From: Bugula neritina
Taxonomy: Eukaryota; Bryozoa; Gymnolaemata; Cheilostomatida; Bugulidae
Length of the DNA stretch: 64,000 nt
Assembly (NCBI GenBank): GCA_964035545.1
Contig: OZ037765.1
Span: 432,001 to 496,000, forward strand
Reading direction: 5' to 3'
The position numbers were made by a program, and so were the translations under genes. The first letter of the stretch is position 1. Each line of letters starts with the position of its first letter. The notes beneath the pieces were generated by a model. It searched no databases. It had not been told where the DNA came from and saw only the letters and a program-made list of their open reading frames with translations. This document shows, in pieces, positions 55,994 through 64,000 of this stretch.

Positions 55994-58900
55994 TTATTTT
56001 GAAGGGAGTTTGTTGGGAAATTTGGGAAAGAAAAAAAGCTTCCTGAGATGAGTGAAGGAGCATTCTAGTCGGGTTGGCACATTCCCGCCAGTCTGATCTC
56101 CTGTTTTCTTGCAGTAAGCAATGCTGACCTGTCTAACCCTGTCCTGTATCTGCAAGTAAAATAGTCACTTGTGAGATGGTTTGTCGAAAAGTTTTAGTGT
56201 ATCAATATTCAGTTATACTTGACCACAATGCATAGTCAGAAATATTTTTCTATATAGCATGATATTAAAAAAGACAAAAGTTTTTAATAAAATATTATGC
56301 AGTGTAATGCTAGCAAAATAGAATTTTTTTTCAATACTAATAGTATAAACTATAAGCCATTTCTTCTAATTGTAAACCAACTCAATGTGTTTGAATAAAT
56401 TACCAAAAAAGGTTTAAACTGGTTGTCCATAAATTGACACATTTAGGCAGTATCTCCCCACCGCAAATTTATATTTATATATTTGAGTCATTATAGTAAA
56501 TAAATATTTAGGTCACCCATTACATAATGGCATTGCACAATTTTTTGTTGAGCTATCCGTAGGTTAGAAATACCTCGCAATAACTTACAATCTTGAAGAG
56601 TTCATCAACATCTCTGTGGCAACTGTGTTTATAAAATGTAGCCACTAGTATTCTAATAAACCATGTACCATAAGCGTCGTGTCTACCAGCTTTATACACT
56701 GCAACATCAATATAACATACATTAGGTTTTGTGTTTAAGATAATATAATATATTGATAAAACCTAAACTTCAAGACTTGTATATGTTTCATACATTCTGC
56801 ACTTGGTTTTACAATGTAGAAGTCATCTACATCCAGGTGTGTGAATCTATTGAAGTCAGCATTTGATTGGGTGTGTTGATCTGGTGAAACTGTGGAGGGA
56901 GATGAGGGTAGAGGCGCTGCTGTTGGTGATTGTTTGGTAGAGCTTTTTGACTGCAAAGCAGTACCAAAATCAGATCTACCTATAATAGTAGAAGATGAAA
57001 AACATACAGAATTAAATTATTAATGAGGGTGGTATGTAGGAAACACGCGTAACCTATGTTCACTAAACTTCTGGTATGATAGGCAATGCTAGACATTTTT
57101 TGCAGCATTATAATTTAAATGTTTAGAATCATCGCTCAGAATTTTACTTTAGCCATGAAGGTTAAAAGTCTTATAGCACAATGCTACTTTACATATATTC
57201 GCAGCAATCTGTAACACCAGGTATGTTCAAATAAAGGGCAACTGCTAAAGCTATGTAGAATAATATGAGAAGTTTAGAATATAATTTAGTAGCTTTTAGT
57301 AGTATGAAACAATTACGCAAGCCTTCATGGTTTATATGGTAATGTTTCTTTAGAGAAAATTTCTGGTTGTAATAAGACCCATACACTTTTTGGTGTATTT
57401 TATTTCGAAAAGCTTTTTTAAGACCCCAAGTCATAATGAACACGGGTGATAGCTGTACAGCGCAAACTTTTATAAAATAAGCATGGTGGTTTTTGAGCTA
57501 GATTCTTAAAGATGGCTTGAGTTTTTTCAGGTTTAACTCTCAATTAAATTTACAGCAAACAGGAATAGAATAATTTTAGAAAAACTCATCTATCTTACTT
57601 CCTGAGCATGCGTGGAATATAATGAGTTTGGGCTTTCCTCCCATAGCAGGAAACTTGCTAGCTGAGAGTAATTCTTTAATTTCCGAAAGGTTGACAGGTG
57701 TACAATCTCTGTCGTAGAAAACATTGCCCAAAGTTCCGTGAGACATGATGACTAGTACAAACATGCTCAGGTGATTGTGCTCTTCCTGATCAGTCTCCAT
57801 CTTTAACTCTGCTAGTGTTTCCTGAAATAGTTAGACCAGTACTAATTATTCCTTCCACATATCTTACTGAGATTTAAAAATATATGTATCACCTTTTAGC
57901 TGTTTAAAATAAAACCAATAGTTCAACAATTTAGGACTCAGCTTGAAGTTTGAGCATACCTGAAACAATTTTTAACTTGGGTTTTTACGTACTTTGCAAG
58001 AGTTTGCCTAAAAGTTAAAACTAATGCAGTACTCTGCCAAAAATGCAAGCTACCTCCTTTGTCAAATCAAACATAGGTTCATCTTCTTTGACTACAACAA
58101 ATCCCATGTCTTTGAACAACTTTTTGATATTGTAGTAGTCTATGTGTGAGCCATGGCGAGTTGCTTTTGTATTTTCTCTGCCTTCTTTTGTGAAGAATCG
58201 TTCGTAGTTAATAATCATGGCCCGACCTTGGACAGGGTTGCTCACTGCGTAAACCTACAACGAGAAAGTTGTGCAAATCGATGGTTCATATAGAGAATGA
58301 CTTTTACAGGAATTTTTCAGCAGGTTTAGGAGTACAAGACTGTGGTGCTGTAATGCTCCAGTAACTATGCACTATAGTGCAATGGGTAGCTCACGCTGAT
58401 GTTCAAGTTAAGGACAAGGGGGGGGGGGAGAGGGGTAGTAGTTTTACTGAAGGAAATATCAGAGGTGACCTGTTTGTGATTGCTAAATAGCTTCTTAATC
58501 TTTTCGTTAGTGGTGGGCTTTAGCTCCATGTCTTCTATCAGAGAGATGAAAGGTTCAAGGTCACTTTGCGTAAAGTCAGCATATCCCCTGTCTTCGATGT
58601 CGGAGCATTCACTGATTTCATCATCTTCGGCTTGCAGATGCAGCATCTCTTCCTTCACCACATCTACAGGTTTCACAGTTTAACACAGAATAGTAGCTGT
58701 GCGGCCAGTGCAACTACTCGTATTTTGATATACACTTGGTGACTCAAACTTATACATTTTCAATGTATCTCCGTCGAGTGAGTATTTTAATTTAGAGGCA
58801 GCCATAAAGTGTTAATAGCAGCTGCATTAGCTGCTACAAATATTTAAATATAGTATTTATTTTACTGCTAGGCTATTTATAATGACGTATATAGCATTCA

Positions 58901-61900
58901 ATCAAAACCTCAACACTGAAATTAATATAAAATTGTCATGCTACATTGCATTGACCAAAACTTAACTTACAGTAATTTACCAAATAGATTAGTGTTATTG
59001 CTAATAGCATTATTCTTGACCCCTGCTAAGGGCTTAGATTTTTTTGTACAGTACCTTTCATCTATATGTTATATAACTATATAACATATTTCAACACTTT
59101 TTTATTTGTATGCAAGTATATAGAATAATTATATAATGTACTCATATAATCTAATAACACAATGACTACTGGAATTATCATACCAGAGAGAGCAGTTGCA
59201 CTCTGTTCTTTTTCTAACTTCATTTGATTCACACAATCTTTTATGTAATCAGCCTCTTTTTCAGACAGGTGCTCACCTGTAAACGGAAATAAAATATAGA
59301 GTAAAGAATACAATAAAACTCACTAAAGGGAAACATTTGTGAAAAGCAAGAGAAGGACAGAAACATACATGGGTGGAGAAGGGCTGTAGGTATTTCTTCA
59401 TCTTCACACAGAATTGTTGAGGATCCACTGCTAAGTTTGACATCTGGTTGCAGGTGTTTCAAAGAGTGAACACACCATTGAGGATTGACCAATCTCGTTG
59501 GACAAGGACGTTCTAGTAGCAAGCAGTGGGCACAGTAGCATGCAGTGACTGGTCTACTTGCTGTCCAGTTCTCTAGAACATGTCTCAGACTGTTGTTGGT
59601 CACTGTGACGAGTCTCTCCCACATTTTACTAGTGTTTATGGCATTAGATGACACAAAGAAAACCACCTTTCTTGACGCAGAGTCATGCACCAGTTGTATG
59701 TAAATACCATCCTGGTATACATTAACTCCATTCTTTTTAACTTTGACTATGGAAAACTCATATGGAAACAATTCTAGTAAACCAATAGTCATTTGATGAT
59801 AGATGTACTCTGGCAAGGCTAATCCGTTGAATTTGGTCTCGGCTTTCAAAAGTATGCTTTTTGGTGCAAAATAGAAATTCTTATACAAATCATTGGCAAA
59901 CTGAGGCATAATGAAAACCTGTTTTTCAGAATTGCTTTTTATTGGACCATGCAACAATCGGAAAGCCTTGAGCAAACAAATGGCAACTTCTACATCTTTC
60001 AAAACTTTAAAAGAAGTTTCCTTCTCTATCAAATAGATGAGTAAAACATCCATCATCAGGCCGGTGTTGGTAAAGTGATTCACATACTCGGCGAATTCTT
60101 GCTTTTCAATGCACTGACCATTTGGAGAAACGTACGGCAGAAACTGGTCAATTCGACTTTTCCACCTTGTGCTATAATCATGGTAGTACAAGACACATAA
60201 GAGTGAAGTAATTTCTGTGATTTTAGGGAAAATATAAGGCTTGCGAGAATCAATATCTTTATACCATAAGATTTTGCCACAATCGTGCATATACGTGAGA
60301 ATTATCTCTAGCTGCTTTGATTCAATGTCAATTTGTTTTGTTCGCAGCATAAGTAAGATGTACCAAAATGAGTGATAGGCCGACGGCAGGCCTGCTATTC
60401 CTTCATTGACTTCTTCCCAAACTTGAGGCAATGGCTTGATGAAGTCTTGACTGCTTTGAAGAAGAGATTCTCTGATCATATTGAATACAGCATATTTGTC
60501 ATCATTCCCTATTTCATATATATCTTCGGCTAGAAATATATTGTCAGGTGATTTATTAAAATGTCCGATTCGAGCAAAGTCGCCACCTAGTGCTTTTTCT
60601 TCGTTGACTATTTTCCTACATAGCTGGTTAGAGCAGTCAAGAAAGCTTTGCCGAAGCTTTTGAAATTCTGCACTTGGATATTTATCTTTATGAGTTAGAA
60701 TGAGTTTTGGTGCTCCGAGAGTTGGGTTTGCAAGATACAGATGAGACATGTAGTCAAAGGCTAACCTTCTAACAGCCTTTTTACATGTTAATTCTTTGGA
60801 AATTTGGTCATACTGCTCCATGTTGACTACTATGACTGGGATGCAATTTTGCTTCAGTGTCAGTTGATAAGTGATATGGTAGACCTCCTGGCCTCCCATA
60901 TCAATGAGACGAAGTACTGTACCATCCACCTCCACCTCCTCAACATTAAACACTTTTGTTGTCTCGTCTTTCACAGCATCCGGACTTCTGTCAGTCAGTA
61001 TTCTCTTCTTATCAGCATTCTGTAATGTTCTAATCAAGCTAGTTTTCCCAGCCATTGTATTACCCAGCACAGCTACAGTAGCAAATGGTAGACTTCTACC
61101 AGCACCTTTAGCCAAGTCTGTGTAGTATTGTCTCACAGCATCTACTCCTCTCTTACATATTTCTAGTGGAGGAGATGCTAGTGATTCACAGTTTTCTACT
61201 TGGAGAGTACGAAGTTGACCTAGCCTTATGATTTTAGCATCCAGAGATTTTAGATCGGTGTTATAGGATACGTCCAACTCTCTCAGATTTAGCAACCCGC
61301 ACACAGACAAAGGCAAGGCAGTAAAACCATTCCCTGCAATGCTTAGTTTTTCTAGCTTCTGCAAACTTTCTATACTGAAAAGTTATATACAAAATATATT
61401 AGCAACTTATACATAATGTATCATAACAAGTAATATGAGAAAACTTGATATTATTGAAATAGTTGAGTATATCATTACTTTCAGCAAAGCAGCACAAGTC
61501 TTTGTTATTACAAGCATAGGCTAATTTTTCTAAAAGTAAAGGACAAACAGGCTGTGCAATCATAATGATACTATAATATACACACTCATTTGACAGGGTT
61601 TTCAGTCGGCAGTTGCCTAAGTGTAACTCTCTCAGTTGGGAAAGAAATGTAAAGATGCCATCAGGTAAACCATCTGAAAAGTCATTCCATTGAATATCCA
61701 AAACTTCTAATTCAGTGAGTAGTAAGGTGCTACAAGGTTAAAGAATTACAATTTACGTTGTCAGAGTTAGTATGAGAGTGTTTTGACAACTATATAATAT
61801 TTTTCTGAAAATTTAAGAGAGGTAAACTAATAAGTATAGGTCTAAATGTTAGGCTTAGCCTTTTACAAGATAGTTCCTTTATATGCAGCGGTTTAGCTCA

Positions 61901-63702
61901 TAGATAACTTTGCTCTTAAATAGTCAACAATTGTCTCATTTTAGTGAGTTTTCAGTCAATTATTTGAGTTAGAGCTGGTAGGTCTATTGCTAAAAGTGTC
62001 CCAATTCTCTGGCTGTTTGATATAAAGGAAAGTTAGACCCACCTCTTGGGTAGAGTCACCAGATCACAATGGTGCATGTACAATTCTCTCAACTTCAGTA
62101 GACTTTCGAATATGTTGCCATGTAGACCTTCAGAAAGGTTGTTTCTTGATATATTCAACACCTCCAGGTTTTCAATATCAGATATGCTGTAACATTCATA
62201 AACACATTCATGAAAAGGAGATAAGAGCATCTATAATACATAATATGCAGTCTACATTTATAGACCAACAAGACCCAGCAACATACCTCAGCACACCTCA
62301 CCTAACTGAATGACTGTTCATTGAGTAAGAATTGCACACTATTTAGATGCTTTAGCATGCCTGACCCATACTTTTACTAGAAGAATTACTTGCAGGGCTG
62401 CAATACAATATTTTAGCCTAAGCAGTACTTTTACTACATTGATTTCCTGTTTAAAGCATTAAGAAGCACCCTGCGTTTTAAAAGCCGCCACAAGTTACTA
62501 TACAACAGACTAATAACAGACTAATAATGGACTGATACCAGACTGATAATGGACTGATACCAGATTGATAACATACCTTCTTGAGAGGGTTTCCAGCTTG
62601 CAGTTTTCCATGTTCAATTCTTTCAACGAATCCATGTAGAAGAATATATCACAGGCTAGCTTTTCTGATAAAGCATTTTCAGACACATTTAGCATTTCAA
62701 GGCCCTCCATGCAGAATAAACTATAAAATAAATGCAGTTAGGTTGATATGCAGAAAAACAATTAAAAACGCGGGGAAAATAAACATGACGAAGATTCAAA
62801 AGCCTCTACTGTCCTTGTAACTATTGAAGTGTATTTGTTTACAAAATACAGAAATGTGTTCGTTGTAAGTTACCAAACCAATTGGCAGTTACACATCTAA
62901 TATCAAAAAAAATATTTTGTCAACTAAATTGGGATATTTTAATATCTGATCTTCCATGCAGAACTGAGACATGATGACATCTTGAAAAAAAATTATTTTA
63001 AAAGACCACACAAAAATATATGCTAACATATGCTAACATATGCTATTGTAAACTAATATAGGTTATTGTATGCTAAAACATGCTATTGTATGCTAATATA
63101 TTCTATTGCATGATAATAAATGTTATTTGCATGTAGGCTAATTGATGCTATTGTAAACTAGTATATGCTAATGTATGCTAGTTCCTTCTTGTACTAAAAA
63201 AGCTGAAACATTTTATTCTGTAATAAAAAGATTTGCTTGTGTACCTTTGAGTTTAAATAGTTTATAGGTTTTATATACTTTAAATTTTAGTTAGCAAGTC
63301 TCATTTACCAGGTATTAACTTGATAAACATTAAACCATCATAACCTTGCTAAAATATGTGTGTGTGTGTTCATAGGAAATAAAAAATGACAATGCAACTT
63401 AGAAATATTAGTAGCAGCTATAAGCCTATACAGACCATTAATAATATTACACTACCTGTCCCAGTTGGCATTTTTAACCACTTTTCCAATTCTGAGACAT
63501 CCAAGCCGAGGAAACAGCTCGTCCATGTTTGGAGGGATGTTATTTCTCAGAACAGCATGTGTCACCATGTGGTCGACGTGTGTCAGCAAGTGTGTGTGCA
63601 GGTGCTTGATGCCATCAGTTGTATAATCTACAGTCTCACTGCTCACCCATTGCTCATCGTCTGCTTCTATCGGACACGTATTGAACCACAGGGTGTATAA
63701 AT
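55994..63702 (-). CDS. LRR-Roc-COR protein fused in frame to a caspase (5' partial)
   Basis: Predicted Roco-family GTPase with a C-terminal caspase. Exons in order: 63456-63702, 62577-62720, 62043-62186, 61586-61729, 59369-61374, 59184-59276, 58395-58663 (or 58470-58663), 58054-58254, 57599-57821, 56794-56979, 56589-56698, 55994-56149. All joins keep phase and give about 1306 visible codons. Parts: leucine-rich repeats (LEVLNISRNNLSEGL type); Roc with P-loop GNTMAGKTS (61041-61064), DMGGQEVYH and THKD; COR; a Cys cluster CYCAHC; an acidic linker; then the caspase. Caspase landmarks are RHGS, the His in MSHGTLGN, the Cys in FHACSG (usually QACRG), the p10 start DVDDFYIV, GTWFIRIL, and the end KLFFFP. 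The N-terminus is missing, as the first visible exon starts mid-codon. Two adjacent genes remain possible but need an ATG not seen in a good position. Confidence 0.82.
62500..62575. repeat. GACTGATACCAGA short repeat beside an LRR exon donor
   Basis: Imperfect copies of ACTGATAATGGACTGATACCAG directly follow the donor of the LRR exon 62577-62720 on the minus strand (AAG|GTATGTTATCAATCTGG). On that strand each copy reads CTGGTATCAGTCCATTATCA. Confidence 0.65.
62721..63455. other. Intron of the Roco-caspase gene, with ATATGCTA repeats
   Basis: AT-rich intron. From about 63020 to 63180 it has loose copies of ATGCTATTGTATGCTAATAT. No exon is seen. Confidence 0.5.
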
Positions 63703-63804
63703 CTACAGAGAAATATCATTTGTGCATACAGAAACTCACACTGTTGATATAGCAACTATCTGTACAACATCTACATATATCAGTACTTATTCTTAGAGCT
63801 AGGT

Positions 63805-63945
63805 CAACGTAGCAACAAGTCAAGTCAACAGCTAAGTCAAGTCAACAGCTAAGTCAAGTCAACAGCTAAGTCAAGTCAACAGCTAAGTCAAGTCAACAGC
63901 TAAGTCAAGTCAACAGCTAAGTCAAGTCAACAGCTAAGTCAAGTC
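63805..63945. repeat. 18-bp tandem array upstream of first visible Roco exon
   Basis: About eight copies of AGTCAAGTCAACAGCTAA with almost no variation. It lies just upstream of the first visible exon of the Roco-caspase gene, probably in an intron that leaves the window. Confidence 0.88.
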
Positions 63946-64000
63946 CCGTCTATGGGGGAAAAGTTTCAAACTGAGTCAGTTTGGGTTAATTAAGTCAATA

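Overview
The window is animal (metazoan) nuclear DNA, AT-rich and intron-rich, with GT-AG introns, short exons and AATAAA poly(A) signals. Seven protein-coding genes can be reconstructed by joining exons in phase. The gene set is an IkB kinase, an orphan protein kinase, Noggin, UTP6, a small membrane protein, DMC1, and a leucine-rich-repeat Roco protein whose frame runs on into a caspase. It fits an invertebrate or early-branching animal that keeps an NF-kB pathway, BMP antagonists and meiotic DMC1. I cannot name the phylum.

Layout: (1) 2001-10208 (+), an IKK-alpha/beta orthologue of 744 codons in 19 exons with a C-terminal NEMO-binding-like motif. (2) 12198-15808 (+), a 572-aa orphan kinase with a possible N-myristoylation signal and a serine-rich N-terminus. 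(3) 15.9-20.0 kb, gene-poor, with a tandem array in which each unit is a perfect CAG|GTRAGT donor. (4) 20062-20871 (-), Noggin with an intronless coding region. (5) 21-29.3 kb, gene-poor, with tandem arrays and one MITE. (6) 29507-49983 (-), UTP6 in 18 exons, with a 9.9-kb intron that holds a second inverted-repeat element and a nested + strand gene (40193-41324). (7) 50611-54989 (+), DMC1 in 11 exons, divergent from UTP6. (8) 55994-63702 (-), leucine-rich repeats, Roc GTPase, COR, linker and caspase, open at its 5' end toward the right edge of the window.

Two things stand out. First, the Roco gene joins in phase through every splice site to a caspase p20/p10 module, giving a predicted GTPase-gated protease; I do not know this architecture from described families. 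Second, most larger introns carry a private tandem array of 16-40 bp units, and in many the unit looks grown from that intron's own donor or acceptor site, sometimes with adjoining exon bases. These arrays also produce long open frames (up to about 500 codons) that are not genes.

IKK and the Roco-caspase suggest innate-immune or cell-death signalling, Noggin BMP antagonism, UTP6 ribosome biogenesis and DMC1 meiosis. There is no sign that the genes work as one unit. All exon joins were made by eye from splice signals, phase and recalled family sequences; no alignment or transcript data were used.
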